From JAFEDN01 sp963818985 (GTDB lineage Bacteria; Pseudomonadota; Gammaproteobacteria; Coxiellales; Coxiellaceae): a stretch of 64,000 bases of DNA. The stretch is from contig CAWFUJ010000001.1 in the NCBI GenBank assembly GCA_963818985.1, positions 144,561 through 208,560 on the forward strand, read 5' to 3'. Numbering within the stretch: position 1 is the first letter of the stretch; each line of letters starts with the position of its first letter. The notes below the pieces were generated by a model. It saw nothing but the letters and a program-made list of their open reading frames with translations, was not told the DNA's origin and ran no database searches. Positions 39,401 through 49,137 of the stretch are shown here, piece after piece. A program made the translations under genes and the position numbers.

Positions 39401-42400
39401 TTTTATTGGAATGGACCATACTATCTGTTCCCTAATCTTTGTCCAATTAGGCCGAGGAAGAGTAAAAATACTAGCAATTCCATACCAACGTATATAAATT
39501 GAAGCGATAAAAACAAAATCATTGACCATCTGATAACGTGCAGATCTGTTTTCAAGCTCGGTTATTAACTCAAATTCTAATTTTTGTAATTGTTCATGAT
39601 TCCATGGTCCTGGAGAAGTCAGATGATTAAAAAGACCTTGATAAAAATAATAATAAGATTGACAAATCTGAAAAATTCGATTGCATCCGGGGTAGTCGTT
39701 TTTCAGTTTAAATAATGCCTTCAATTCAAAAAAAATTTCCACCAAATATTTCTTTTCCAATGAAACAAATTCATCCAACTTAATCTCGTTTAGCAATTGA
39801 AATTGATAGGTACGTAAAATAAGTATTTGAAAATATCCAGATTCAGCGTTGAATCCATAAATGAGGGGAAAAATAATGTGGCCATTTTGTCGATCTAATT
39901 CCCCTAAGGCCCAGGGCGAATGCTGTTTAAGAGCCACATGGTTAAGAACAATTAAATGGTTCTCTTTCAATAGAGAAAGAAAACTAATATATGAATTTGT
40001 AGAGTTTAATTGATCATGGCTGTCTTCAGCAAGATTTTCTTCAGCTATTTCTTTCAATAGCAAGCCATAAGTCATAGCGCAAACCCTGTGAAAATTTAAT
40101 CCCTTTTTGCAATGGCGAATGGCATTCAACAAGAGTCTAGTGCTAGAAAATTGACCTGCCGCTTGATGAACCGTAGAAATAAATTCCGCAGCTTCTTCAT
40201 CTACTGCATGCAACTTTAATAAATCTTGAGCGACAAATTCATTCACATCATAAATAATCAGACGCGATTCAAAAGCATTAGAAAAAATTTCACGATATTG
40301 ATAGCTTTGATTGGCTGTTAATATAAGCCCAAAACCCAATTTAGCATCTCCAGATAAAACGGTATTTAAGGCTCCTTCGATAATATAAGTAGGAAACGCG
40401 TTAATCTCATGGATTAATAACATCCAGCCATTTTTTCTGCAGGTTTCGACCAGTGAATTTAAATCTCCATGCGTCCCAGCCGTCCATTCAAGATAATTTT
40501 CTCCCAATCGATAACCACGCTTTTCTAAAAGATGACGAGTCACATAACTTTTGCCTGTATTTGTCTCTCCTCTAAGCAATAAAGCAATTTTTGGCGGAAG
40601 TTTTCCTTTCGCCAAATAGCATTCACGCACTTGAAAAAAACTAAGAACAGCCGTCACTAATTGGCGAGAATTTTCGGTATCCCATAATGCTGGGTCGGTG
40701 TCAATTAAGCGCCGCGCCCATAATGAAGGCAGAGAAACTGATTCTTCCACAGCAAATTTTAAACATAACCAATGTCGCAGAGCTCGTAGAGGCTGGGGTT
40801 CCAATGCAGGAAATACTAACTCCTGTATGGCTAATAATAATGGGAAAGAAGAAGGTTGATAAGGGACATGTTTTTCATCTAACACTTCCCAATCGGTAAA
40901 ATGATAATTCTGACTAGCGATATGGGCGATCAAAGACAGAATATAGCGCAGATCGAATTGAAAATCGGGTTGCAAGACCTTAATTTGCTCACGTATGATT
41001 AATATATATCTGGCCGTAGCCCGAGCCTCTTTTTCCTCATAACCACAATCTGCTTTTATGATAGGAAAAATGATATTTTCAATTTCTTGCTCTGAAAAAG
41101 GAAAAAATTCAATATGATCAGCATAAGAATCCAGCACGTTGAATTTTTTTCTCCCCCTGGTCTCATCTGCATGATTTCTTAAACCAAGCACTATATGATA
41201 AGGTTGTAAATGAGCGGCGCTGCCGTCTGGAAAATTAACTTTTTTAGGATTTGTTATCAGCCCTAGCAACCAAATGATGATCCCTTCATCACGAAGCAAA
41301 TTTATTTCTTCCAATTTTAAAATTCTTAAGCGGTTATCTCCCATTTCGTTAGCTTTAGCAAATTCCATTAAGATAGGTTTAATATCATCAAATAAGATTG
41401 AAGGGCGAATTGATATCGTAAAAACATGTGCTTTTTCTTGCTTGATCAATTGATCTATCGCAAAAGATTTACCAGAAGCCGGCGGCCCAGAAATAAAAAT
41501 AAGCCGAGGTTTTTCAGACTGTTTAGACAAAGCTGATTCAAGTCCTTCGCGGCCAGAAAGCGCTGATTTTGTAGGCGTTATTGATGAGTCTTCAAGCTCT
41601 GGCATAATAAGATGCGCCATGCTCAGGATCCAGGGGTGACGCTGTAGCTCTGTCGCATTTAATAAAAAGCAGATTTTGCCACCTTCTTGGTAAGGATTTA
41701 TAATCTTACCGTTGACCGACAATAAGGAAAAATCATTAATTAAGTTGGGATAGAGATCTAGCAAGGCGCCACCCGAAATAATGGATAGTTTACTTTCCTT
41801 AAGCTCCCTCGCCACTGCCCCCAGATGAAATTCACGATTTTTACCATAAATTTCAATAAAGCCTTGTTGAGTTTCTGCCGAGGAGGTATAAAAAACGGCA
41901 CATTCCGAATACATCGTTTTAAAATCAGCGATAATTTGGGGATGCATTAAAGTATCAGCAAGGTAAAGACTAATAGGGGACGATTTGCTTTCTAGATGAG
42001 CCTTTTGGGAGTTAGGAGGAAGAAAAAATTGTGAAGTAAAAAGTTTACGTAATGGATCGGGTAAAGACACATTGTTCAATACAAATATATTTGGGATACG
42101 AGAATCATGTAGTAATTGATACAAAGCTTCTTTCGGCAAGGTTTCAACGATGATCAGATTACGCATTTGATCTTTAGTTAAAAAATAATCTATAAAGCCG
42201 CTATATTGACACCATTGAAATTGATCAGGGCCAGGTATTTTCATACTACCATATAATTGATATAATTCAGAATAAGAAGTTGGATTAATCCACCATACTT
42301 TTTGAGTAGCTACCAATTGTGATAATTGTTCGCTGTCAATAATTTGTAAAATTTTATTAGCAGTTATTTTTTTCAATTCTTCTAAAGTCGAATCAGGACT

Positions 42401-43282
42401 CTTAAAAAAATTCACTCGCCTTAAATCAAAAAGCTCTCCATCGATTTCAAGAGGTTGTTCTAACTGCTTTTTTAAAACTAAATTGTCAATAAATCTTACT
42501 ACTTTATTATCTGCAAGATTCAAATTTTTAAAAGAAATTTGCTCATATTTCTCAAGCGCCTTAATCAAGCTGCCAGGTTGTCTTGAACTTTTTTCTTTTG
42601 CATCTAGGGATGCAACTAGGGGATAATTAAAAAGAAACTGCTGAATTTCAGTAGAGTACTGAAAATCGATTTCAATATAAGATAATTTTTCATCAATCTC
42701 ACTACTGGTTTTAAGCGTATAAGCCTTAGGAAAATTTAGTGTCGGAGGAAGTTCGAAGATATTTTCCAAACGACCCAATAAGGATTTAGGCAATTTCAAT
42801 AATTTAAATTCACTTGACATTTTATTAATAACAATGATGCTGAGTTCTTTCGAAATCTCAATAATTGGCTTGCAATCTGGACTGGTAAATTCTGGATGAG
42901 AAAACGCAGTGCGATCAAAAACACTATTAAGGCTCTCAATAGTGGGTGTGATACTTACGAGAACTAATAAACCGCCTGCATTGAGACAACGCTCCAAAGG
43001 CCCGGGTATTAAAGATAAATCAGTTTGAGTATCGTACTTAACAGATTTCAATTGATGGATAAAATCAGGTAGAGAATCTAAATGGAGAACACAAAATTCC
43101 AAATTACGTTTTTGGGCTTCTCTTCCTAGAGCAAGTATCAAATCAGGAATTTGTTTTGAATCTTCATCACAAAGCGCCAAGGCATTTTTTACTAAAAAAA
43201 ATCGATCTAAAACTGGATCCAGCTCATCAGGCAGGTCCATGAATATTTCCAGTTCAGATAATATTGATTTTAAGTTTTTCAT
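36470..43282 (-). CDS. Giant AAA-type ATPase fused to a transglutaminase-like domain (2270 residues)
   Basis: Single frame of 2270 codons. Residues ~590-800 hold a first P-loop module (Walker A GPPASGKS, Lys605). Residues ~900-1050 hold a second (GETNTGKS, Lys911) with a Walker-B-like WMLLIHEINAF, a sensor-1-like LILTANQ and an arginine-finger-like FSNAFESRLI, the pattern of MoxR/midasin/McrB-type AAA proteins. Residues ~1500-1650 match a transglutaminase core with the triad in order: GVCAEFA (Cys1584), AHLVVIV (His1624), FDPTPP (Asp1639), in typical spacing. The last ~400 residues show weak leucine-rich-repeat-like spacing. No signal peptide. The two ATPase modules suggest a remodelling machine; the triad suggests transglutaminase or cysteine protease activity. 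I know no described protein with this combination. Confidence 0.75.
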   Translation of the reverse strand: MKNLKSILSELEIFMDLPDELDPVLDRFFLVKNALALCDEDSKQIPDLILALGREAQKRNLEFCVLHLDSLPDFIHQLKSVKYDTQTDLSLIPGPLERCLNAGGLLVLVSITPTIESLNSVFDRTAFSHPEFTSPDCKPIIEISKELSIIVINKMSSEFKLLKLPKSLLGRLENIFELPPTLNFPKAYTLKTSSEIDEKLSYIEIDFQYSTEIQQFLFNYPLVASLDAKEKSSRQPGSLIKALEKYEQISFKNLNLADNKVVRFIDNLVLKKQLEQPLEIDGELFDLRRVNFFKSPDSTLEELKKITANKILQIIDSEQLSQLVATQKVWWINPTSYSELYQLYGSMKIPGPDQFQWCQYSGFIDYFLTKDQMRNLIIVETLPKEALYQLLHDSRIPNIFVLNNVSLPDPLRKLFTSQFFLPPNSQKAHLESKSSPISLYLADTLMHPQIIADFKTMYSECAVFYTSSAETQQGFIEIYGKNREFHLGAVARELKESKLSIISGGALLDLYPNLINDFSLLSVNGKIINPYQEGGKICFLLNATELQRHPWILSMAHLIMPELEDSSITPTKSALSGREGLESALSKQSEKPRLIFISGPPASGKSFAIDQLIKQEKAHVFTISIRPSILFDDIKPILMEFAKANEMGDNRLRILKLEEINLLRDEGIIIWLLGLITNPKKVNFPDGSAAHLQPYHIVLGLRNHADETRGRKKFNVLDSYADHIEFFPFSEQEIENIIFPIIKADCGYEEKEARATARYILIIREQIKVLQPDFQFDLRYILSLIAHIASQNYHFTDWEVLDEKHVPYQPSSFPLLLAIQELVFPALEPQPLRALRHWLCLKFAVEESVSLPSLWARRLIDTDPALWDTENSRQLVTAVLSFFQVRECYLAKGKLPPKIALLLRGETNTGKSYVTRHLLEKRGYRLGENYLEWTAGTHGDLNSLVETCRKNGWMLLIHEINAFPTYIIEGALNTVLSGDAKLGFGLILTANQSYQYREIFSNAFESRLIIYDVNEFVAQDLLKLHAVDEEAAEFISTVHQAAGQFSSTRLLLNAIRHCKKGLNFHRVCAMTYGLLLKEIAEENLAEDSHDQLNSTNSYISFLSLLKENHLIVLNHVALKQHSPWALGELDRQNGHIIFPLIYGFNAESGYFQILILRTYQFQLLNEIKLDEFVSLEKKYLVEIFFELKALFKLKNDYPGCNRIFQICQSYYYFYQGLFNHLTSPGPWNHEQLQKLEFELITELENRSARYQMVNDFVFIASIYIRWYGIASIFTLPRPNWTKIREQIVWSIPIKFIFLSFLAKIAEWLEEKSIQQVIEKFIIKNEPQNEEFITPLVDDVIKKAPVLIPKSKPSRRSSLSGVTTLPRSEKVIANISSFGKYFFPLSLFKTDEQKNIILSEGGFQDVEVPRTFFPTDAPIDSHGIEIKIELVNPVTNQDNKKIPLLVPFSFYPNSLPSGVNMSWEGGNFYVETTEAVSSLKYTIISDKTKPDFKVDKLSPPKIFPTLNDIGLTYELKECLHRALRSEKKSTLRNCLQEFCEIMKKRFTYLNQTEDFFTRQMYHDLYAKNDSISIVQYCLKTLTGVCAEFALTVYTFWQPLLSAYDIPIYLSRVLVAENGRATDVAHLVVIVCWYGYPEIFDPTPPRRPLQSPNPGGSYLNETGFFKQKAHQLIGDWSSCDNILVNPLLEFFAKEIHTDFLSTLDSLKSFSLEYKGTIYNPTPPGVLDIKRYRVGLFPFKKMVTEENLRLQTLIIASFPSIDKGEEFIQFGCIYFLLNLLIEKGFELMVWTYSGPVLMKKTTSFKNMLGLLKPPTTEDLSKFNYSEPYKIMVERDWRRLLDQFAIILETQVNEEKYYQSVGNPSKPEAKQTNLKIEDFSAETLTEFMGVLVDSMETEEYEVIITIKNTTIETSVGERVKQLEGRLRLVFDNVIFNVANLKLPPYHEHQNVKISIANSIISKSLYESLRTSCVVFYNCQFDFLKETNIYKETLVPDKKNRNRIQFNWKGERATQDFLDSLRYYYTISLKAVDDVPSSNKILNFKNMSCLRSLKFINKSPFNLKSLLTLSHPLVELVFPDNTNSLSEIIDQLVNEKIALSIGICLNQLPSRLTIRPSSSLMNLHLFGYEYDLDDEMDNDVYANSTITLEKKVLLINERVGEDSIKIANFVVYASIFPEKASLREVIEIINPKGIYFKNIAIMVNVKKDSRIIKTLQDAVATASIGEDKQERRHIKLYYPMEAIQSFVTSCRSRNRLFIDETFSAEESEDDGILSP

Positions 43283-43552
43283 TTAACACTTCTTTATTTC
43301 AGTCGAATTACATTCTAAATAAATCTTATCATACAACTTCTAAAATTTTCAATGAGTCGGTGAGAATTGCTAATGTCATTAATAGACAAATTATATAAAT
43401 ACAGATAAGATAGTCGGTATTAAGAAAAATAATCATTGACTCAATATAGAATAATGTCACCATTAAAGTCGGTTAAACAATTCTATTGCTTTAATATTCC
43501 AAGTATATTTTTCAAAGCTTTACTGGCAGTGTATTATTTTTAAGGCACATAC
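43283..43552. other. Divergent intergenic region
   Basis: AT-rich 270-base region between the giant minus-strand gene and the broken ankyrin gene. It should hold both promoters. No specific operator recognised. Confidence 0.35.
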
Positions 43553-45540
43553 ATGAAAAAAAAAGAAATACCGCTTCGCACGAAATTTTAAAAAAGAAAT
43601 TCAAGATTATATAGCGGAGTTTCAATACTATAGGGAACTGCTTACGCCAGATGTCGATATAAAAAATCTTGCCAATTTACCCGATGACAGAGATAACACA
43701 ACTTTATTGGATAAGGCCTTAGATTCAAAAAAAAGAGATTTCATACGATTTCTGATAGAAAATGGAGCTCAGTTTGTACAAACCGCTCAGTTTAAAAATC
43801 TAGTGAGCAACGCCGTTAAAAATGGAGATACGCATTTAGTTAGGCGTTTAATTTTAGAGTTAAACCCCGATGTCAATTCTATTGAAGAGCCCTTGCGTAC
43901 TCTTGCATAATCAAAGTTTCTGCCTTTATCATTCTTCCGATCCAGTCATGGTCGCCTGTCAACAACCAAATATTCCCATGGTCAAGCTATTAATAGAACT
44001 AAAGGCTAATTTAGATAAAGCAGACCTTCACAATAATACCCCTTTATTTTATGCAAATACATCACTTACTAAGCTTTTAATAAAGGCAGGGGCTTCTTTA
44101 GAATTATCTTATACCAGTGAAACCGTTTTACATGATGCGTTCATTAAAAATCAGGTAGACAAAACAAAAGAGCTATTAATGGCAGGCGCCAATCTCACCA
44201 CTATTGAGGATCAAAACCTCGAAGTGAGCATATCTGACGAGATGACTACGCTTATCGTAACTTCAGGAACTCTCTTTTATCCAGAAGGTCAAGTGAGCGA
44301 AAATTATCGTCGGTGGATGAATAGACCTGTCATACATGAAATTTTTCAACGAGAGCTATTAATATTTTACCCCTATTTTTCACAAGCTATTAAAAATCAA
44401 TTTGATAGGCAACAGCTTCTCCCTGTTGTCGACATTTTCAAAATAATAATTGAATATTATGGATATTATGGCTTTATGCTAATTGCACCTAAAAAACTAA
44501 AAAAATCAAGAAACATACTCTCAATAAATAGACACAAACCAGAATGCATTCAACTTAGAGACAGCTTTTTAACTTATTTTATCGTCGGGCTCACGGTTGT
44601 GCTGGAAAAGGATATAACGAAAAATGATCGCTATATCGCTCACAGTATTCTCACACTGTGCAACAAAATTCAATCATCAAATTTTTGGTCGATAAAACTC
44701 ATAAAACAAATTTTAAATGAGCATTTGGACGATTTAAATAAGGAAGGCTATTTACTCACATTGAACAGCCCACTGTACTGGCAGCTATTCGATTGCTGCA
44801 ACTCTTCGGGTTTTTATAATAAAAACGAACGAGATGAAGTCTTATTTATTCTTTTAAAACCTATTATCCCGACCTTAACAGAGTATAAATCTACCCAGCA
44901 GAGTGCGTTTTTAACTATTTCCCAATTTTTAGAATCAAGCCTGGATTGTGATTACAGAAAACCTGCGAATAAAGAAGAAATTCGATTTTTCTCACCACTT
45001 TTACCATTATATCAAACCTATTATGGATCAAATTTTATGGAAACTCTGGGGCATCAAGATCCCATAACAGTCCTAGCGGCAATGCAACATATCGATAATT
45101 GCAGGAGACCTTTAAATGATTTTGTCGTCGCTCTTAAAAAACATCTTGAAATGCAATTTTCACCCAGGTTATTTAAATATAAAAGAAAGCCTCGTGTTAA
45201 ACAATTCTTTTATATTAAAAAAATGACTAAAGCCTGCCAATCAATTTTAGATCATCGTATTAGATGGTCAATTGTATTAATTAAGATAAAATTAGTCTGC
45301 CATCTGCAAATGTTTAAAGGCAATACCCGATTGAGAAAAAATAGCGAAGTTTACAATATCTTTGTTAAATTTATTACGCTGAGTACTATTTTTGATTCTA
45401 AAGAAAGCAAGCAAATATTAAATTTTTTAACCAAGAAAAAAATTCATAAGCATTCTTCAAATTTATTCTCCGCTTTAAACTGCGATCCTCGGACTAGTTC
45501 CACATCAGACTATAATACTCCACAATATTTAGACCACTGA
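43553..45540 (+). pseudogene. Ankyrin-repeat protein, broken by two frameshifts
   Basis: Coding sequence is spread over three frames. The ATG at 43553 is followed by nine A residues and its own frame stops after 12 codons; with eight A residues it would continue as MKKKKYRFARNFKKEIQDYI and on into the ankyrin-like frame ALDSKKRDFIRFLIENGAQF. That frame stops at 43910, and the protein continues in a third frame (best read from about 43885 to 45540) with ankyrin repeats MVKLLIELKANLDKADLHNN, TPLFYANTSLTKLLIKAGAS and ETVLHDAFIKNQVDKTKELL, then ~400 residues of helical sequence including an F-box-like LLPVVDIFKIIIEYYG segment. Two separate indels point to a real pseudogene, though the poly(A) one could be a sequencing error or be read through by slippage. 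Confidence 0.75.
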
Positions 45541-45636
45541 GAGAGACATGAAAATTTGTTAAAATTGTTTTTTCAATTGGAGGACCCACTCACCATCGGA
45601 GTCCAGTAAATGGTTTTATTAATATTTTAGCCGCTG

Positions 45637-45831
45637 TCAACGAGTCACCGGATTTTTATCAGTAAACAATTCTCTGTCAGCAAGGGATTTATTTTCAACA
45701 TCAGCAGAAGATTCTTTCTGCAAAATAATGTCTAACTTAATCTGATCTCGGTAATCAGAATAAGAAATGGCTTGTTGTAACCCTTTTCTTACCACCACTA
45801 ACCCTTGACGTATTAGCTCATCGTTGTAATC
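45637..45831 (-). pseudogene. Gene remnant, unknown family
   Basis: A coding-like minus-strand frame of ~64 residues (NDELIRQGLVVVRKGLQQAI then SYSDYRDQIKLDIILQKESS) without any start codon, preceded by an in-frame stop. It looks like the 3' end of a lost gene. The surrounding 45541-45900 has nothing else. Confidence 0.35.
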
Positions 45832-45914
45832 CTAGCCTTTATTTCACTTACCGGGGAAACCAGTAGGTCGAATGGTGAATAGTTCATGGAAAAAAGCACG
45901 GCGACCTGCAGGCT

Positions 45915-45970
45915 TATATCCCAGGTAAGAATTCATGACCTAAAGCATACTTTCGGCAGACCGGCAAAAA
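45915..45970 (+). pseudogene. Tyrosine-recombinase C-terminal fragment
   Basis: Within a longer meaningless frame, about 45919-45963 encodes VRIHDLKHTFGRP, the box II signature of a tyrosine recombinase (H-x-L-R/K with catalytic His). It closely resembles the VHDLKHTFGRR segment of the larger integrase fragment at 54876-55385. Sequence before and after it is not integrase-like, so only this scrap survives. Confidence 0.5.
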
Positions 45971-46228
45971 GGGAAAAAACTCAAAAAATAACACCGCCAT
46001 TGTCAAACATGATCCGAAGCCCAAGCCATGCAAGCGGTGCTGGAGAGTTCTTCGTCCATGATCGTCAAATCAAGCACTTTAGAACAAAAATTATTGACAC
46101 TGGACACTCATCGGCAAGATTTGCCAAGTCGATCACTTCCAGTTGGAGCGCTTTTTTCTCATCGAACCGACAGGCACGTCAACAACGAGAACAACAATTA
46201 AATATCGCCTTGCAGTCGGCTAGCGCAG

Positions 46229-46387
46229 ATGACCACGCCATTGTATGGTTTGAATGATTTAGCTGCGGTCATCACTGAACAAATGAAACAGCAACATGTG
46301 ACTGCTCGCCAATTGGATGAACAACAAGGTCGAGCAAATCTCGAGTATCATAAAGTGGAAAAAATAAAAAACACTTTTGCTCGGTAA
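46229..46387 (+). CDS. Small ORF, possible gene remnant (52 residues)
   Basis: The frame MTTPLYGLNDLAAVITEQMK plus 32 more polar, Gln-rich residues is coding-like and ends NTFAR-stop. No ribosome binding site is clear. It overlaps the end of a longer frame in another register that contains the integrase scrap. No family recognised. Confidence 0.3.
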   Translation: MTTPLYGLNDLAAVITEQMKQQHVTARQLDEQQGRANLEYHKVEKIKNTFAR

Positions 46388-46614
46388 TCTGGCTTCACTC
46401 TGTAATTTTTGTCAAGTAGAGTGATTGAAAAAGGATAAAATTATTTTCAGAGGAACATAAAAAAATTATACTACCGGACCAATCAAAAGATAACAGATTG
46501 TCTTACGCACTTATCCAGCATTTTATCACAGGATAAATAGAAAAAATCTGGCAGATTTCTAATGTTAAATTCTTTAAAATAATTGACCCAGTGAAATTAA
46601 AACCGAAGGTGAGT

Positions 46615-46992
46615 ATGACTCAATCTCAATCTACACAAATTTCTAATCATTCTATAGGAGAGAGAAATCTCTGGCAATCACTTTGCATGATTCCCGTGGT
46701 TCGCTATTTATTGCAAAAGAAACTTGACAGCTTGGAATCTTCTAATGAAGTCACTGACGAACAAGACCCCGACACATCTGAGCAAGTCTCTTCAGAGGAA
46801 GTGGCCGCTTATTGGCAAACATATCAACATTGGCAACAAGCGGATTTAAATCCTAAACAACAAGAATGGCTGCAGGAAATACACACTCATCTCAACTGTC
46901 TGCAACAAAGTCTATTTAAATCGCGCTCTTCTAATCCTAAATCATCTGCAGTCGCAACTGATGAAAATAATCACACTCAACTTAATTTTTAA
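46615..46992 (+). CDS. Small hydrophilic protein of unknown family (125 residues)
   Basis: Begins MTQSQSTQISNHSIGERNLW. The protein is Gln/Ser/Glu-rich with a central acidic stretch (NEVTDEQDPDTSEQVSSEEV) and an amphipathic helix (YWQTYQHWQQADLNPKQQEW). A GTG at 46591 extends the frame by eight codons, but GAAGGTGAG right before the ATG at 46615 argues for the shorter form. Convergent with the DUF3050 gene. Not recognised. Confidence 0.55.
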   Translation: MTQSQSTQISNHSIGERNLWQSLCMIPVVRYLLQKKLDSLESSNEVTDEQDPDTSEQVSSEEVAAYWQTYQHWQQADLNPKQQEWLQEIHTHLNCLQQSLFKSRSSNPKSSAVATDENNHTQLNF

Positions 46993-47020
46993 TTGAAGGT
47001 GAAATTCTAGGTATTGTTGT

Positions 47021-47806
47021 TCATGTTTTTTGACTCTCATTGATTTTCTTTTGAATATCAGTTAAAAAATTAAGTCGAGCATGCAAGGCATAGCAAGCAT
47101 GCACGAGTATATCCTGCCACTTGTGCTGATCATCCCCCGCCAAATGATTTAACATCTTCAAAGCACGTGGCAGGTGCTCACTGTCGTCTAGTTCAATATG
47201 CCGGTTGAGATAATACAATAACGGCTGAATAAATGGTTTTTCTTCCAGACTAATGGTCTGCTCTAATCGCCAGACAAGCGGGGTAAATAAAGACGAAGTA
47301 ATGGCTTCACGACCATACACAAACACCGATGCTAAAATATGCGGAGCTTGGGGAAAGAAGCTAATAGTGGTATTAACGAATTGCTGCACGGCCAATGGTA
47401 ATTCCATGGCCATGGCCATTACTGACTCCTGACGTGCCAACCCTTGTAAAAAGTGCATGATAGGCTGAGTGTTCGCGCCGATACGCTGCATCGCCGCCAG
47501 ATATAACTCAAAATGACTGCAGTATTGATGTCCATCCTCAGTGCGGTCACTTTCTTCCTCCACTAGAATTCGGCTGATTAAATGCGCGCTATAACCATCT
47601 TTGGGTGGAAACCAAGGCGCCCGTGTCGATACCATCCGGCTATGTAATTCTTTCAATAGGCACATGAAATCCCACACGGCAAAAACGTGGTATTCCATAA
47701 AAATGCGTAAATCACACAACGAACGGATACAGTCATATAAAGCATGTTGCTTAATTTTTTCAATCAAAGGTGCTAATTGTTGATCGATCATTTGAAGATT
47801 ATTCAT
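47021..47806 (-). CDS. DUF3050 protein (heme-oxygenase-like fold)
   Basis: A ~261-residue helical protein matching the DUF3050 pattern: an early LRIFMEYHVFAVWDFMCLLK, then CSHFELYLAAMQRIGANT, and LYYLNRHIELDDSEHLPRAL. The spaced His and Glu residues are those expected for the di-metal, heme-oxygenase-like fold; the reaction is unknown. A longer frame begins at 47863, but GGAGG nine bases before the ATG at 47806 supports the shorter start. That start overlaps the stop of the decayed sensor kinase remnant by eight bases, so the gene was probably translationally coupled to it. Confidence 0.8.
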   Translation of the reverse strand: MNNLQMIDQQLAPLIEKIKQHALYDCIRSLCDLRIFMEYHVFAVWDFMCLLKELHSRMVSTRAPWFPPKDGYSAHLISRILVEEESDRTEDGHQYCSHFELYLAAMQRIGANTQPIMHFLQGLARQESVMAMAMELPLAVQQFVNTTISFFPQAPHILASVFVYGREAITSSLFTPLVWRLEQTISLEEKPFIQPLLYYLNRHIELDDSEHLPRALKMLNHLAGDDQHKWQDILVHACYALHARLNFLTDIQKKINESQKT

Positions 47807-48645
47807 CAGCTTGATCCTCCATAGACGGAAGCATTTTCCACTGACCTTTAGAGGATCTCGCACCGTGCTCTATAGGTCGCTTTAATAGCACGGAAATTGC
47901 CTTAATTTTTTGAGAGTCCAGTGGCTTAATTAATACCTCGACCATACCCACTGCTAAGCAACGTTGCTGCTCGGTGGTATCTCGACCAGTTCGCGCAGAC
48001 TAAACTTAACTTCATAAACCGGTAACTCGCCGGATTCCCACTTAGAAAACTCCATCACTTCATTGAGCAAATGCAATAAACTTTGGCCAGCGCTCATTAA
48101 ATCTATCGCCGCCGCTTTGCCCGGATTGTGGGAATTTCCTGCGCCATGATCCACGCCATGCCGATGATTCCAGTCAAGGGGGTGCGAATATCATGGCTAA
48201 TGTTCATAATGAATAAGGATTTGGCTTGATTCGCCACTTCCGCTTGTTGTTTGGCCTGCTTCAATTTCCGCTCTTTTTCTTTTAATTCAGCGATATCGGT
48301 AAAATAACCCACAATCCCTAAAACCGTATGGTCGTCATCCACAATCGGCAATTTACTCACCAGCGTGATAAGTTTTTTACCATTGGGTAAGATTAGAATT
48401 TCTTCCTGGTTAGTCAGCGGATGGCCGTGAATAGTTTTCTGGTCGCCTTGGCGAAAACTATCGGCAGTGTGACCACCCACTTGCCAGTCCAAATCGGCAT
48501 CGGTTTTACCGACAATGTCCTCTGGCGAACGTAAGCCCACTAGCTCGGCGTAATTTTGGTTACAGCCGAGATACACCGAATGTGTATCCTTCCAGAAAAT
48601 AAATTGCGGCAATGACTGAGTAATATTTTTTAAAAATACCTCCAT
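47799..48645 (-). pseudogene. Hybrid PAS sensor histidine kinase, decayed
   Basis: From the ATG at 48645 a PAS domain can be read (SLPQFIFWKDTHSVYLGCNQ, NYAELVGLRSPEDIVGKTDA, VLGIVGYFTDIAEL), then a coiled coil and the HisKA box MNISHDIRTPLTGIIGM with the phospho-acceptor His. The frame breaks near 48110 and continues in another as SAGQSLLHLLNEVMEFSKWE. Sequence then jumps, without any ATPase domain, to the end of a receiver domain (GMVEVLIKPLDSQKI) and stops at 47799. So the catalytic domain and most of the receiver are deleted. Its upstream side is replaced by a truncated IS110-type transposase; the original promoter is gone. It cannot be a functional kinase. Confidence 0.8.
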
Positions 48646-48652
48646 AATATAT

Positions 48653-49021
48653 CCGGTGTAGACTTTGAATATCTTGTCGTTCAATTGATTTAGGAGACAC
48701 AAATCTCATGGTGGGTCGTGTCACTACCTCACAAATTGCTTGAGCATCCAGAGCATCATTTTTGTTAGATTTGACGTACGGTTTGACAAATTGAGAACTC
48801 ATCAGTCTCACCTGATGACCAATTTGGCTGAATTTTCTAGCCCAATAATGAGCCCGACCACACGCCTCCAGGCCAATTAAGCAAGGCGGTAAGTTAGCAA
48901 TAAATTCATGTAGCTTATGTCGAGTGATTTTCTTCTGGACAATGTTCTGGCTCTGGTTATCAACCTCATGCAATTGAAATACATTTTTTGCCAGGTCAAT
49001 TCCAACTGTAGTAATATTCAT
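48653..49021 (-). mobile_element. IS110-family transposase, 3'-truncated
   Basis: The first ~123 residues of an IS110/IS1111-type transposase: NITTVGIDLAKNVFQLHEVD (first Asp of the RuvC-like DEDD site), CLIGLEACGRAHYWARKF (Glu), and KNDALDAQAICEVV (the two Asp residues). It runs normally to QSLHRI and then switches abruptly, at about 48653, into the upstream edge of the PAS kinase; the C-terminal serine-containing half is absent. The remaining frame to 48560 is a chance extension over the kinase. The 49022-49110 stretch between this gene and the FG-GAP gene probably contains the element end but no clear terminal repeat was found. Confidence 0.85.
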
Positions 49022-49137
49022 AGCAGATTCCTCCGCTGATTAATGGAACGGTTAAAAAAACCCATTCTGGCTCACTTTGAAACCGTTTAAAGTCGGGCTG
49101 GAACCATTCCATTAGAACCATTTATGGAGAACCTGCT

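Noticed and set aside
45886..46257. 123-codon frame as an intact gene
   Set aside because: It joins a 13-residue integrase scrap to unrelated sequence and overlaps another coding-like frame.
49022..49137. IS110 bridge-RNA region
   Set aside because: IS110-type elements encode a guide RNA in their non-coding end, but here the element is truncated and I could not identify its border or a convincing structure.
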